A DNA stretch of 64,000 bases from Algoriphagus sp. (GCF_024305035.1 NZ_JAMWZB010000005.1:62001-126000), one strand, 5' to 3'; numbered from the stretch's first letter, positions 9,178-19,126 are shown. The notes: generated by a model from the sequence alone, not told the origin. Program-made: numbers and translations.

Positions 9178-9723
9178 TTGGAAACAAAAACCAGTAGCGA
9201 ATATACGGAAGTTATTAGCCGTTGTAAAGAACTATTTCGCAAGAAAACCATCGATTATGGGACCGCCTGGAGGATATTGAGACTTTCCTCCATTACGGAT
9301 CAGATTTTTATAAAAGCCCAGCGAATACGGTCTATTCAAGAGAAAGGAAATCAAAAAGTAGGGGATCCCATTGTAGATGAATTTGTGGGAATTGTAAACT
9401 ATTGTTTGATCGCGCTATTGCAGATTTCATTCCAAAAAGATGAGCGGATGGAAATTCCATTTGAGGAATTGGAGCCCCAATATGATCGCTGGGTCAGTGA
9501 AACCAAAGGGCTGCTTGAAAACAAGAATCATGACTATGGAGAAGCTTGGCGAGACATGCGAGTCAGCTCTATGACTGATATTATTTTGATGAAATTATTA
9601 AGAGTAAAGCAAATTGAGGATAATGAAGGGCAAACCTTGGTTTCGGAAGGAATCGAGGCGAATTATCAGGATATGATTAATTATTCGGTATTTTGCCTGA
9701 TCAAATTAGGATTTCATGGCTAA
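9178..9723 (+). CDS. DUF1599 (nucleotide modification associated domain 1) protein, internally duplicated
   Basis: 181 aa starting at a TTG (9178). No Met follows until about residue 98, so the rare start is needed for a full-length protein. The two halves repeat one another: CKELFRKKTIDYGTAW...LRLSSITDQIFIKAQRIRSI against TKGLLENKNHDYGEAW...MRVSSMTDIILMKLLRVKQI, each ending in a (V/M)INYxxxxLIxL-type segment. This tandem is typical of DUF1599. The family is associated with modified-nucleotide metabolism by comparative genomics, but I know of no established reaction. It is divergent from folP (14-base gap) and overlaps the next gene by 8 bases. Confidence 0.85.
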   Translation: METKTSSEYTEVISRCKELFRKKTIDYGTAWRILRLSSITDQIFIKAQRIRSIQEKGNQKVGDPIVDEFVGIVNYCLIALLQISFQKDERMEIPFEELEPQYDRWVSETKGLLENKNHDYGEAWRDMRVSSMTDIILMKLLRVKQIEDNEGQTLVSEGIEANYQDMINYSVFCLIKLGFHG

Positions 9724-10819
9724 GCACGTAATACTTTGGGTACTTCGACTCCTCGTCGGAGGGTTATTTATTTTCTCAGGATTGATAAAAGTCAATGACC
9801 CGGTGGGAACAGCGATTAAGCTAGAGGAATATTTTGATGTATTTTCCAATGATATCGCAGGTTTCTTTTACTATTTCAAACCCTTTGCTTTATACCTTGC
9901 TGTTTTTCTGGTGGTTATCGAAGTAGTTTTAGGTGTGATGCTGATTTTGGGAGTCAAGTCAAAACTTACCCTTTGGTCACTGAGTTTGATGATTGTATTT
10001 TTTACGTTCTTAACTTTTTTCTCCGCGTATTTTAACAAAGTCACGGATTGTGGGTGCTTTGGAGACGCGATCAAACTCACTCCTTGGGAATCCTTTTACA
10101 AGGATATTATCTTACTTATCCTGATTGGAGGAATCTTCGCATTAAGAAAACAGCTTCCTAAAACAGCACCAAAATGGGCCAAAACATCAACGTGGATTGT
10201 TTTGATTTTGTGTTTTTTTTCAGCGATTTATGCGATCAGAAATCTTCCATTTATAGATTTTCGAGCGTATAAAGTTGGAGTGAACATTCCTGAAAATATG
10301 CAGCCTTCTGAAGCGCTTCGCTATTCCTATGTGATGGAAAACAGTGCCGGCGAGACGGTAACTTTTGATCAATTTCCGAGTGATGAAAGCCTGAAATTCG
10401 TAGAAATGGTCCTTCAAAACCCCGATGCCTTACCAAAGATTTCAGATTTTGCCGTTTGGAATGAAGATGGAGATTTTACAGAGGCGGTTTTTTCGGGAAA
10501 TAAACTTCTAATTCTCATTAGTAGTTACGCTAAAATGTCTGATTCAAATCTGGAGGATATGGATCTTTTAATCCATTCGCTGAGTGAATCCCCCATTGAA
10601 GTTGTTTTAGTGGCAGCGGCTTCCGAGGAAGAAATTCAAGCCCTTAAAAAGGCTAGGTCTTGGGATATTTTATCTCTGCAGGCTGATGCAACGGTGGTCA
10701 AGACCATGATTCGCTCCAATCCGGGTATTATGCTCCTTAAAGAAGGAACTGTTTTAGCGAAATTTCACCACAACAATACCCCCGATCCCACGGACGTTTT
10801 AGATTTTTACCTTCCATGA
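9716..10819 (+). CDS. BT_3928-type DoxX-like membrane protein with a thioredoxin-fold-like tail
   Basis: 367 aa. Four to five hydrophobic segments in the first 190 residues have a DoxX/MauE-like pattern (LLVGGLFIFSGLIKVNDPVGTA near the start, DCGCFGDAIKLTPWESFYKD in the middle). The soluble C-terminal part, about residues 235-367, has thioredoxin-like spacing (ISDFAVWNEDGDF, LLILISSYAKM, LVAAASEEE, NPGIMLLKEGTVLAKFH) but no CxxC. DCGCFGD is the characteristic Cys pair of this membrane family. A role in envelope redox or quinone chemistry is inferred. It overlaps its neighbours by 8 and 4 bases, so DUF1599, this gene and aroK form one operon. Confidence 0.82.
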   Translation: MAKHVILWVLRLLVGGLFIFSGLIKVNDPVGTAIKLEEYFDVFSNDIAGFFYYFKPFALYLAVFLVVIEVVLGVMLILGVKSKLTLWSLSLMIVFFTFLTFFSAYFNKVTDCGCFGDAIKLTPWESFYKDIILLILIGGIFALRKQLPKTAPKWAKTSTWIVLILCFFSAIYAIRNLPFIDFRAYKVGVNIPENMQPSEALRYSYVMENSAGETVTFDQFPSDESLKFVEMVLQNPDALPKISDFAVWNEDGDFTEAVFSGNKLLILISSYAKMSDSNLEDMDLLIHSLSESPIEVVLVAAASEEEIQALKKARSWDILSLQADATVVKTMIRSNPGIMLLKEGTVLAKFHHNNTPDPTDVLDFYLP

Positions 10820-11346
10820 ACCTGCCTTTAAAAGTTGTTCTGGTAGGATTGCCAGGATCGGGAAAAAGTACATTTGGACGACAACTAGCCGTAGCCCTCA
10901 ATTTCCAATTTTATGATTTGGATACCTTGATTGAAGAGCGGTTTTCGCTTAAAATACCGGAAATTTTTTCCAGGTACGGGGAGGGGAGGTTTCGTGAAAT
11001 GGAGACCGAAACCTTAGAGGAAGTGCTCGCTTGGGAAAGGCCTTATGTGCTCGCTTCAGGTGGAGGGTGCCCCTGTTTCAATGAGAACATGAGTCGGATT
11101 AACGATAAGGCGGTATCGGTTTATTTGGATGTGCCTCTGGAAGATATTTCGGAACGATTGGAAGCTTCAAAAATTCAAAACCGACCACTTTTTCAGGGGA
11201 TGGGTTCTGGAGAAGTGATTCTGAAGCTTAAAAGTTTACAAGCTGAACGGGAATACTATTACAATATGGCAAAAATAAAGCTCAGCGGATCAGATTTTTC
11301 CGCTGAGCTGTTGCTTTCCGAGCTAATCCATTTGCTTAAAAACTAA
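10816..11346 (+). CDS. aroK: Shikimate kinase
   Basis: 176 aa. Phosphorylates shikimate in the chorismate pathway. Walker A is GLPGSGKST at residues 12-20. YDLDTLIEER and GEGRFREMETE are the shikimate-binding segments, and ASGGGCPCF corresponds to the GGG motif. The ATG overlaps the upstream stop as ATGA. The 3' end overlaps the convergent outer-membrane protein gene by 11 bases. Confidence 0.93.
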   Translation: MNLPLKVVLVGLPGSGKSTFGRQLAVALNFQFYDLDTLIEERFSLKIPEIFSRYGEGRFREMETETLEEVLAWERPYVLASGGGCPCFNENMSRINDKAVSVYLDVPLEDISERLEASKIQNRPLFQGMGSGEVILKLKSLQAEREYYYNMAKIKLSGSDFSAELLLSELIHLLKN

Positions 11347-12841
11347 GCCCGAGCGTAAGTACCCCATTTACAATTGAATTTTCTAATTCAGTCACCGGCC
11401 CTACATTGTTTCCTTGGGAATCAATCACCTGATAGGAAGAGTAAAGTCCATTATATTGTTGATTTACTAAGGCAAAATCTACCGTAAAGTTTTTTAATCT
11501 GAGGCCAACTCCGCCGCTTAGTTGGGTGGTACTTCGATCAAAATTGGAATCAATATACGGGTCACCAAAATAAGCAAATCCACCTCTGAGCCTAAAGATG
11601 TCTAATTTGGCCTCTGCACCCACGCGAAAATTAACCGTGCTGGTATAAAAATTTTGGATAGCCTCATTATCGGGACCTTCATTGAAATCATTTGAATTTA
11701 ATCGTGCAGCACTGTAGTCAACATAATCCACATCTGCCGAAATAAACCCATTCTTTCCGATAAAAAAGGTGGCTCCCCCTCCTAGTTTTAGCGGAGTCCG
11801 AAGACTGTAAGTGCTTAGAAACAAATCCGTAAGTGCCTCCTCTCTTCCCAGGGTCACATCTTCCTGTTCAAAGTAATAATTATTATAATTTGCAACCATT
11901 CTAGCCTCATATTCTTCATTTAGGCTGTACCACGTCGGAGATTGGAATGTCAAACCTAAGTTTACATAGTCAATGGGCTTGTATATCAATCCTAGATTAA
12001 CATTCACTCCAGCGCCATTGATGAATAAGTTCTCCTCGAGACTTGAAGTTCTTAAGGGTTGGTTGATAAACTCCTCATTGTAAATTTTTCTGGACGCAAA
12101 ACTGATTGATCTAATTCCGAGCGATCCCCCTATAAATAATTTGTGTTCAAAGTTTGCTCCATAACTAAATGAAATTTGACTGGAAGAACCTTCAGTAAGG
12201 ATGTTTTCATCTTGAAATGGATTATCCAAGACAAAAGAGTCGTAAGTATCGGGATTACTGATGGGATTTCCTTCCTGATCAAAGAATACTGGATTGATTT
12301 GATAGGTCAGGTAGGCGAGTCCAGTTAGTCCAAAGGTTTCAATTTGGTTTTCAGGAATCCCAAAAGAGTCTTGGATGTAAAAATCAATGATGGAGTTATT
12401 CCCGAGTTCATCAGAGAAATAACCAAATTCATTGTTGAAATTGGCAATCCGCTGAATACTGATTCCAAAGGATCCTCCTTTAAAGGCACCTCTGCTTAAG
12501 GGACCTTTGGGATTGGCAAATACCGCTGAAATATTGGGTATTGAAAAGTTTTCAGTATTGTATGATCTAGTTTGACTTAAATATCGGGTGTCTACCCCCC
12601 AATCGGAGTATCCAAAAGATAGGCTGGCTTCAGAGCTTCGAAAAAAACCTAAGCCGGCGGGATTTCCTGCAATATTGGATACATCTCCTCCCAGAGACCA
12701 CTGCGTACCTCCGATGGCCATAATTCTGGCCGAACCGCTAGGATTAGTTTGGCTGAAGCGATACGCGTCCTCAAAATACCCGCTTTGAGAAAAAGCTGGA
12801 AAGGAAAACAATAACAAGACAATTAAACTGCTATATCTCAT
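11336..12841 (-). CDS. OmpP1/FadL/TodX-like outer membrane beta-barrel protein
   Basis: 501 aa from the ATG at 12841, which is followed at once by a signal peptide ending FPAFSQSG; the open frame runs 16 codons further up without signal-like sequence. The mature N-terminus has the FadL/PorV-like pattern EDAYRFSQTNPSGSARIMAIGG followed by GNPAGLGFFR. The rest is alternating beta strands (GGGATFFIGKNGFISADVDYVD, LGLIYKPIDYVNLGLTF), ending in LTLGLSF with the C-terminal Phe used by the BAM machinery. The substrate is unknown; hydrophobic-compound uptake is the general family role. Confidence 0.82.
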   Translation of the reverse strand: MRYSSLIVLLLFSFPAFSQSGYFEDAYRFSQTNPSGSARIMAIGGTQWSLGGDVSNIAGNPAGLGFFRSSEASLSFGYSDWGVDTRYLSQTRSYNTENFSIPNISAVFANPKGPLSRGAFKGGSFGISIQRIANFNNEFGYFSDELGNNSIIDFYIQDSFGIPENQIETFGLTGLAYLTYQINPVFFDQEGNPISNPDTYDSFVLDNPFQDENILTEGSSSQISFSYGANFEHKLFIGGSLGIRSISFASRKIYNEEFINQPLRTSSLEENLFINGAGVNVNLGLIYKPIDYVNLGLTFQSPTWYSLNEEYEARMVANYNNYYFEQEDVTLGREEALTDLFLSTYSLRTPLKLGGGATFFIGKNGFISADVDYVDYSAARLNSNDFNEGPDNEAIQNFYTSTVNFRVGAEAKLDIFRLRGGFAYFGDPYIDSNFDRSTTQLSGGVGLRLKNFTVDFALVNQQYNGLYSSYQVIDSQGNNVGPVTELENSIVNGVLTLGLSF

Positions 12842-12904
12842 GTAGTTTTTGAATTGGTAATACAGAATTATACGAAGTGGGGAGAGCAACGGCTAATTTA
12901 TAGC

Positions 12905-12933
12905 AAAAAAAAGGGGGGAATTAATTCCCCCTT
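12905..12933 (-). terminator. Terminator overlapping the lipoprotein stop codon
   Basis: On the minus strand a GGGGGAATTAATTCCCCC-type dyad (12911-12933) is followed by a run of eight T (12905-12912). The stop codon of the minus-strand lipoprotein gene (12921-12923) lies inside the hairpin. Confidence 0.7.
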
Positions 12934-14276
12934 CCTCCTCTGGAACCAGTGGAAACGCCTCCGCCTCCTCTGGATCCTCCAGAACTCATTCCTCCACTCG
13001 AGCTTCTGCTGGGTACTCCCACAGATCCACTTCTGCTAGGAAAGCTTGTTCGTGTATTACTTCTATTGTAAGTAGGTGTTGTTGTTCTTCTAGTCGGACT
13101 AGTCCTGTTGTAAGACGGGCTCGAAGATCTATTGTAGGAAGGACTTCCTACAGTTCTTCTGTTATTGTAATTATTCATGGAGCGGGCCGGATTATAGGAT
13201 CTAGAGTTGGTTGTCCCTATTGAAGGTCTTCCAGTGGGCATCGCACTTCGAGTTCTAACCGCTGAGGATCTGTTTAATGCGGCTGAATTTACATTTCTAC
13301 TCGTGGTAGTTGATACACGTGATCTTCCAGAATTGTAATAATCGTTTTGGCTTCTTCCAAAGTCTCTTGCAGTAGATCTAGTTCTATCTGAAGATACCAA
13401 GCTTCTGTTGTTTCCCATAGCCTCTCTTCTTGCCTGAGCTCGGGATGTGCTCGGCAATACACCCGCAGAGCTTCGAGTTAGATTTGCATTGGCTAAACCT
13501 GCACCACGAGTAGGCCTTGCACCTCTGACCAATCTTCTGTCGCCAAATTCATTTCCAGGAAGAACAAAGATCGGATTTCCAAATCCATAACCTGGGAATC
13601 CTCCCCAAGCATAGGAGGGACCCCAAAACGGATCATAAAATCCTCCCATTCCAAATCGAGAACCCCAGAATGGATCATAAAATCCACCCATGCCAAAGGG
13701 TCTCATAAATGGCCTTCCCCAACCAAATCCAAATCCTATAGACATACTGAATCCAGGGCGGAATCCAAAGCCAGGGCGGAATCCAAAACCGGGTCCCCAG
13801 AAGGGGTCATAAAATCCACCCATTCCCCAAGGGCTGAATCCAGACATAAGCCCCATGTTAAATCCCATGTTGAAAGCCGAAGCAGAATTGAACGTATTAT
13901 TTACCCCGCTTCCTGAATAAAAATTATTGTAGACATCAATATCAGGGTCCCCTTGGTTTTGAGAACTGGCACTTTCATCAAAATAAACAATCTCATCATT
14001 TCTTTGGGAGGTGTCAGATTGATACCTGGAAAGGTAGTCTGGATTGACATTTCTGCTGCTGAAACTTTCCTCTGGAGCAATATCTGTAGCAGTTAGCGTC
14101 TCAAAATTTTCAGGATTGTTATTCTGAACAGCGTATTCTGTAGACAATTTGGCATCAGATGCCATAAAATACATGTTGTCTGATTCACCTGAACTTGCCA
14201 ATCTGCTGGTGGTACAGGAGATCAAGGTCAGAGAACCTAGAATAACTGAAGTCGATAATAAGGTAATTTTCCTCAT
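12921..14276 (-). CDS. Low-complexity lipoprotein with Gly/Phe/Trp repeats and an Arg/Ser-rich tail
   Basis: 451 aa, function not recognised. It has a lipoprotein signal (ISC, Cys21). Residues 25-130 are acidic and Asn-rich. Residues 130-245 are an aromatic/Gly block in which GMGGFYDPFWG (or a close variant) occurs three times, at about residues 150, 194 and 209, together with two FGFRPG units. Residues 250-451 are strongly basic and built from Arg, Ser, Thr and Asn with SYNR/TYNR units, ending in a Gly/Ser run. The gene stands alone, divergent from proS. The composition suggests a disordered, possibly matrix- or surface-associated protein. Confidence 0.75.
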   Translation of the reverse strand: MRKITLLSTSVILGSLTLISCTTSRLASSGESDNMYFMASDAKLSTEYAVQNNNPENFETLTATDIAPEESFSSRNVNPDYLSRYQSDTSQRNDEIVYFDESASSQNQGDPDIDVYNNFYSGSGVNNTFNSASAFNMGFNMGLMSGFSPWGMGGFYDPFWGPGFGFRPGFGFRPGFSMSIGFGFGWGRPFMRPFGMGGFYDPFWGSRFGMGGFYDPFWGPSYAWGGFPGYGFGNPIFVLPGNEFGDRRLVRGARPTRGAGLANANLTRSSAGVLPSTSRAQARREAMGNNRSLVSSDRTRSTARDFGRSQNDYYNSGRSRVSTTTSRNVNSAALNRSSAVRTRSAMPTGRPSIGTTNSRSYNPARSMNNYNNRRTVGSPSYNRSSSPSYNRTSPTRRTTTPTYNRSNTRTSFPSRSGSVGVPSRSSSGGMSSGGSRGGGGVSTGSRGGRGN

Positions 14277-14337
14277 GGTTGATTTGAATTGTTACTTTCT
14301 TATACGTGGTTAAAGGCCGAGGGTTATATTTTTAACT

Positions 14338-14345
14338 TATATTTG
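14338..14345 (+). promoter_or_regulatory. Putative -7 box of the proS promoter
   Basis: TATATTTG is a perfect match to the Bacteroidota -7 consensus TAnnTTTG, 52 bases before the proS start. No clear TTG -33 element is seen at the ideal distance, so this is tentative. Confidence 0.35.
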
Positions 14346-14396
14346 TCCCACTCAATATAGCAAAAATAAAGACATTTCATATCCAAATCAACAACG

Positions 14397-15878
14397 ATGA
14401 GTAAAGGATTACCCAAACGAAGTGAAGATTATTCCCTTTGGTATAATGAATTAGTAAAAAAGGCGGATTTAGCGGAAAATTCAGCAGTGCGCGGATGTAT
14501 GGTCATCAAACCCTACGGCTATTCGATCTGGGAAAAAATGCAAGCCGAACTGGATCGGATGTTTAAGGAAACTGGACATACCAATGCCTATTTTCCACTA
14601 TTTATACCCAAATCTTTTTTGAGTAAAGAAGCCTCTCATGTAGAAGGATTTGCCAAAGAATGTGCCGTTGTCACCCACTACAGATTAAAAAATGCAGAAG
14701 ATGGAAGTGGGGTGATTGTGGATCCTGAGGCAAAGTTGGAGGAGGAACTCATCGTACGACCTACTTCGGAAACCGTAATTTGGAGTACCTATAAAAATTG
14801 GATTCAATCTTATCGGGATCTTCCCCTCCTAGTCAATCAATGGGCCAATGTTGTCCGTTGGGAAATGAGAACCCGATTGTTTCTCCGGACGGCGGAGTTT
14901 TTATGGCAAGAAGGCCATACAGCACATGCTACAAAGGAAGAAGCCATGGAGGAGACGATCCAAATGATGAATATATACGCTCAGTTTGCTGAGGATTTTA
15001 TGGCTTTACCCGTAGTAAAGGGTAGAAAATCAGAAAACGAACGATTTGCAGGAGCTGACGAAACCTTCTGTATCGAAGCCATGATGCAGGATGGAAAGGC
15101 GCTTCAAGCTGGAACCTCTCACTTTTTAGGTCAAAATTTCGCTAAAGCATTTGATGTGAAATTTGCCAGTAAGGAAGGTGGGTTAGAGTATGTGTGGGGA
15201 ACTTCTTGGGGGGTCAGTACACGACTGATGGGGGCCTTGATCATGGCCCATTCCGATGATAATGGGTTGGTTTTGCCTCCCAAACTTGCCCCAATCCAAG
15301 TGGTAATCGTGCCTATTTACAGAGGAGAGGCCGAACTGGAAGCAATTTCTAGTAAGGCTGTAGAACTAATGGACTCCTTGAGAAAAGTGGGGGTTTCTGT
15401 CAAGTTCGATAACAGGGATACGCACAAGCCGGGTTGGAAATTCGCCGAATATGAATTAAAAGGTGTACCCTTGAGAATAGGGATAGGACCTAGGGATTTG
15501 GAAAACGGTACCATCGAGTTGGCTAGAAGAGATACCTTGACTAAAGAAACTTTTGAGTTATCCTCTCAACCCATTGAAGAAAAAATCCTGAATTTACTGG
15601 ACCAAATTCAGAAAAGTATTTATCAGAAGGCCTTCAATTTTAGACAAGAAAAAACCACTGAGGTTAATTCCTGGGATGAATTTAAATCTGTTTTGGATTC
15701 CAAAGGAGGATTTGTTGCTGCACATTGGGATGGAACTTCCCAAACCGAGGAGCGGATCAAAGAATTGACCAAGGCTACTATTCGTTGTATCCCTCTGGAT
15801 CAGAAAGCGGAAGAAGGGGTTTGTATTTTGACAGGAAAACCTTCTTTAGGGCGGGTCTTATTTGCAAAAGCATATTGA
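14397..15878 (+). CDS. proS: Prolyl-tRNA synthetase, archaeal/eukaryotic type
   Basis: 493 aa. Attaches proline to tRNA-Pro. The N-terminus [34 protein letters not shown] and the absence of the long bacterial INS editing insertion mark the archaeal/eukaryotic-type class II enzyme. Class II motifs are visible: [23 protein letters not shown] (motif 2 region), [24 protein letters not shown], and a later [21 protein letters not shown] (motif 3 region). The anticodon-binding domain follows ([36 protein letters not shown]). The protein ends in the Tyr (FAKAY) usual for this type. Confidence 0.95.
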   Translation: MSKGLPKRSEDYSLWYNELVKKADLAENSAVRGCMVIKPYGYSIWEKMQAELDRMFKETGHTNAYFPLFIPKSFLSKEASHVEGFAKECAVVTHYRLKNAEDGSGVIVDPEAKLEEELIVRPTSETVIWSTYKNWIQSYRDLPLLVNQWANVVRWEMRTRLFLRTAEFLWQEGHTAHATKEEAMEETIQMMNIYAQFAEDFMALPVVKGRKSENERFAGADETFCIEAMMQDGKALQAGTSHFLGQNFAKAFDVKFASKEGGLEYVWGTSWGVSTRLMGALIMAHSDDNGLVLPPKLAPIQVVIVPIYRGEAELEAISSKAVELMDSLRKVGVSVKFDNRDTHKPGWKFAEYELKGVPLRIGIGPRDLENGTIELARRDTLTKETFELSSQPIEEKILNLLDQIQKSIYQKAFNFRQEKTTEVNSWDEFKSVLDSKGGFVAAHWDGTSQTEERIKELTKATIRCIPLDQKAEEGVCILTGKPSLGRVLFAKAY

Positions 15879-15919
15879 TGTCCAGTCATCTTTAATTTGA
15901 TTACAAAAGAAAATAAAAG

Positions 15920-15939
15920 CCCGGTTTTCCGGGTTTTTT
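15920..15939 (+). terminator. Rho-independent terminator after proS
   Basis: CCCGG, a TTTT loop and CCGGG, followed by six T, 41 bases after the proS stop. Confidence 0.82.
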
Positions 15940-16002
15940 CTTTCCATTCGTTCAGGGTTCATTTCTTTCTTGTATTTTAGAAATCTCATTGTTAATGCAG
16001 CC

Positions 16003-16461
16003 ATGACGATTGTAATATTAACCACCCTGTTGGGCATAGGATTAATCCTTTTGCTTTTAGAAATTCTCTTTATTCCTGGGACCACGGTAGTGGGTATATT
16101 GGGATTGTTGGTGAGTTTAACAGGAATAGCCTATGCATTTTTGAGTTTTTCCTCAGAAATGGCCTGGTGGATTACCGCAGTTGTTACCTTACTTAATGTA
16201 GTCGCGGTGATTTATGGCTTTAGGTCCGGAGTGTGGAATAAGTTTTCACTTAAAACTTCTTTAAAAGGGGGGACATTCGATCAGAGGACCTCAGGAGTGG
16301 AAGTAGGAATGACTGGAAAAGCGATTTCAGATATCAAGCCAATTGGAAAAGCGCTTATTCATGATCAGGTGTACGAAGTCAAATCAGACTCCGGATTCAT
16401 TCCAGTCGATTCTGATTTGACCATTATCAAAGTTGAAACCAATAAAATTATCGTAAAATAA
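16003..16461 (+). CDS. NfeD-like membrane protein (short form)
   Basis: 152 aa from the ATG at 16003 (a TTG 33 bases upstream is also open). Two to three membrane helices in the first 75 residues ([38 protein letters not shown]) are followed by an OB-fold NfeD C-terminal domain ([31 protein letters not shown], then [14 protein letters not shown]). The LFIPG turn is typical. NfeD proteins act with flotillins in membrane microdomains. It lies 1 base before floA, which supports a shared role. Confidence 0.88.
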   Translation: MTIVILTTLLGIGLILLLLEILFIPGTTVVGILGLLVSLTGIAYAFLSFSSEMAWWITAVVTLLNVVAVIYGFRSGVWNKFSLKTSLKGGTFDQRTSGVEVGMTGKAISDIKPIGKALIHDQVYEVKSDSGFIPVDSDLTIIKVETNKIIVK

Positions 16462-16462
16462 T

Positions 16463-17473
16463 ATGGATCCTTCAAGTTCAATGTTTGTTTTGATCGCTGC
16501 CTTTGCAGGGATCGTTTTACTGTTTATTTTCCTTTATTTCGTTCCTGTCAACCTGTGGATTACCGCCCAATTTGCCAATGTCCGTGTGGGAATTGGGGAA
16601 CTTATCGGGATGAGAATCCGAAAAGTACCGCCAAGTGTGATTGTCAACTCGATGATTACCGCTACCAAGGCCGGACTTGATTTGACCACCAATGATCTGG
16701 AAACACATTTTTTGGCAGGAGGTAATGTTCCTAATGTGATCCGTGCGCTAATTTCAGCGGACAAAGCCAATATCAATCTGACTTTCAAGCAGGCTACGGC
16801 CATCGACCTAGCAGGTAGAGATGTTTTTGAGGCGGTTCAGATTTCGGTTAACCCCAAAGTAATCAATACTCCCAGTGTGGCGGCAGTAGCTGCTGATGGA
16901 ATTCAACTCATTGCCAAGGCTAGGGTAACTGTGAGAGCAAATATTGCTCAGTTGGTCGGTGGGGCAGGTGAAGATACGATTCTTGCCCGGGTAGGGGAAG
17001 GGATTGTAACCTCGATCGGTTCTTCTGCCAATCACAAGATTGTACTTGAAAATCCCGACAGGATTTCCAAGTTAGTCCTCCAACGTGGGCTGGACGCGGG
17101 AACTGCTTTTGAAATTCTTTCGATTGATATTGCCGATATCGATGTGGGAACAAACATCGGAGCCAAGCTTCAAATTGATCAAGCTTCTGCAGACTTAAAA
17201 GTTGCAGAGGCTAAGGCTGAAGAGCGAAGGGCCATGGCGGTTGCTTTGGAACAGGAAATGAAGGCGAAAAATGTAGAAATGCGTGCCAAAGTAGTAGAGG
17301 CAGAAGCCGAAGTGCCAAAAGCATTGGCAGAGGCATTTCGATCTGGAAAATTAGGTGTCATGGATTATTACCGAATGGAAAATATCAAATCGGATACCTC
17401 GATGAGAGAATCCATCGCAAACTCGGATACGGATAATAAAGATTCCGGAAAAGGGAAAAACGAAAAGAATTAA
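16463..17473 (+). CDS. floA: Flotillin-like protein FloA (SPFH family)
   Basis: 336 aa. Membrane scaffold of functional membrane microdomains. One N-terminal membrane helix (residues 7-28) is followed by [29 protein letters not shown], a canonical FloA/YqfA signature. Then come the SPFH core ([61 protein letters not shown]) and an Ala/Glu/Lys-rich coiled coil at about residues 240-300. It is co-transcribed with the upstream nfeD-like gene. Confidence 0.94.
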   Translation: MDPSSSMFVLIAAFAGIVLLFIFLYFVPVNLWITAQFANVRVGIGELIGMRIRKVPPSVIVNSMITATKAGLDLTTNDLETHFLAGGNVPNVIRALISADKANINLTFKQATAIDLAGRDVFEAVQISVNPKVINTPSVAAVAADGIQLIAKARVTVRANIAQLVGGAGEDTILARVGEGIVTSIGSSANHKIVLENPDRISKLVLQRGLDAGTAFEILSIDIADIDVGTNIGAKLQIDQASADLKVAEAKAEERRAMAVALEQEMKAKNVEMRAKVVEAEAEVPKALAEAFRSGKLGVMDYYRMENIKSDTSMRESIANSDTDNKDSGKGKNEKN

Positions 17474-17502
17474 GCTTAGACTTCCACTTCGAAAAAGGGA
17501 CT

Positions 17503-19059
17503 TTATCGGTTCCTTTTTCTTTTTGCGGTTTCTTCGACGACTAGGATGACCGGTTGGTAGCTTCCCTTTGCCAAAATTTGTCCTGTTGCAGGATCGAGGG
17601 ATATTTCTTGGTAATCTAAGGGGAGTTTAACATCTCCGGACTCACTGATCACCCCCATTTTGTCATCTTTTTTGACAATGATCAGGTCTGATTTTTCTCG
17701 TTGTATAAAATCAAATTCAGCTTCGAGCAAAAGTTCTCCCTTCTCATTGACCAAGCCGGTTTTTCCATTTTTTGAAATGAGAAAATACCCATGATCTGTC
17801 CTGGAGATTTGATCAAACCCCTGGTCAAAAAGTGACTTGCCACTTTTATCCAATAAAAACCATTGTTGAGATTTGTTTGCTAGCGCAAAATTCTGGCTAA
17901 ACCCATTGATTTCTTCCCATTGCGGCTTGGAAAGTACATTTCCTAGCGTATCCATCAAACCCCAAAAACCTCCGATTTTAAAAGCGGCAATAGACTCCGA
18001 AAAGGTCGTGACGGCTTGAAATTGGGGCTTGATTTTCCATTCTCCTTGTGGATTTACAAAACCGAATCGGCCATTGAATTTTGCTGGAAATAGGCCTTCA
18101 TTTCCGGGGTAGAGTTGCTCCAAACTATCGGTAGGCTGAACTAGCCACCCTTGTTTTCCCAATAAACCTAATTTGTGATCCCGAAATCTGACTTGATAAA
18201 TATCCCGGTCTAATTGACTTACCGTCGTCATGCCTACCGCATCCAACAATATTCCGTCTTCTTCCATCACTCGTCTCAATTTCCCGTGAATGTATTCCAG
18301 CAACAAACCATTTTCAAAGGTGATTTTATGAAAGGAATTGTAGCGGACATTTGCTTTTACCGGATCACCTTCGATCAGAAGGTATTGGTCCTGATCAAAT
18401 CCAAAATAGAAATCTCCTCGGGTATGAACCAGCGAATCTATAATAGGCTCTAGAATTGTTTTTCCCTCCATATTGATTAGCCCAAAGCCCGATTCGGTTT
18501 GGGCCAGAAGGTAATCTCCCTCGTTATCTGATAATTGAAGAAAGGATTGATCTGGATTTGAGGCTAATGGAAGAAAGAATTTACCTGATTTTTCAGCAAT
18601 GATCTGACCGTTGTGTGTGATTTTTGCCTGGTCAAACGCTCCCAAAAAGCTGCTCGTATTTTTTCCTCGGTCATACACCCAATATTCATTGCCTTTCCTG
18701 GCCAACAGCAAGTTGAGGTAGGTCTCTATCGCCTCAAATTCCAGCGGTAAGACCTTTTGGCCATATTCATGAAAAGCTCCGATCCCGCCTTCATTTTTTA
18801 CCAAAATCCAAGGTGCTAAATATTGGTAAAGTTCGTTCCCTTCCAAATTGACACTGGGTTGATATTGGGCGTTAAGCAAAAATAAGCTACTATCGGTTTT
18901 TCCGATTTTCACAGTTTCACTAAGTAGAAGAATGGATTGATAACGTAATCTACTTTGGAGCTGAAATTGTTTATTGTAGAGTTCCCAGGTTTGGCTAAAA
19001 GAAGGAATGATGGAAAGACAGGATATGAGGACGACCAGACACAGTTTAAGGCGATACAT
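17503..19059 (-). CDS. WG-repeat-containing secreted protein
   Basis: 518 aa with a signal peptide (residues 1-22, ending SFSQ). It consists of repeated WG-type beta units such as GRFGFVNPQGEWKIKPQFQAV, GFWGLMDTLGNVLSKPQW, GKTGLVNEKGELLLEAEFDFI and DKMGVISESGDVKLPLDYQEI, about every 35-45 residues. These repeats occur in many bacterial surface or periplasmic proteins, and no reaction is known. The C-terminus is basic (KRKRNR). It is a single gene between floA (convergent) and the hemA terminator. Confidence 0.85.
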   Translation of the reverse strand: MYRLKLCLVVLISCLSIIPSFSQTWELYNKQFQLQSRLRYQSILLLSETVKIGKTDSSLFLLNAQYQPSVNLEGNELYQYLAPWILVKNEGGIGAFHEYGQKVLPLEFEAIETYLNLLLARKGNEYWVYDRGKNTSSFLGAFDQAKITHNGQIIAEKSGKFFLPLASNPDQSFLQLSDNEGDYLLAQTESGFGLINMEGKTILEPIIDSLVHTRGDFYFGFDQDQYLLIEGDPVKANVRYNSFHKITFENGLLLEYIHGKLRRVMEEDGILLDAVGMTTVSQLDRDIYQVRFRDHKLGLLGKQGWLVQPTDSLEQLYPGNEGLFPAKFNGRFGFVNPQGEWKIKPQFQAVTTFSESIAAFKIGGFWGLMDTLGNVLSKPQWEEINGFSQNFALANKSQQWFLLDKSGKSLFDQGFDQISRTDHGYFLISKNGKTGLVNEKGELLLEAEFDFIQREKSDLIIVKKDDKMGVISESGDVKLPLDYQEISLDPATGQILAKGSYQPVILVVEETAKRKRNR

Positions 19060-19091
19060 GAAGGAGAAAATATTTTTGGCCTAACTATAAA

Positions 19092-19126
19092 AATGACCAA
19101 AAGACAGGGTGGTTCTTTTGGTCATT
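19092..19126 (-). terminator. Terminator of hemA
   Basis: A perfect 13-base inverted repeat, AATGACCAAAAGA (19092-19104) and TCTTTTGGTCATT (19114-19126), with a 9-base loop. Read on the minus strand it is followed by a T-rich tract. It lies 18 bases after the hemA stop and just upstream of the WG-repeat gene. Confidence 0.7.
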
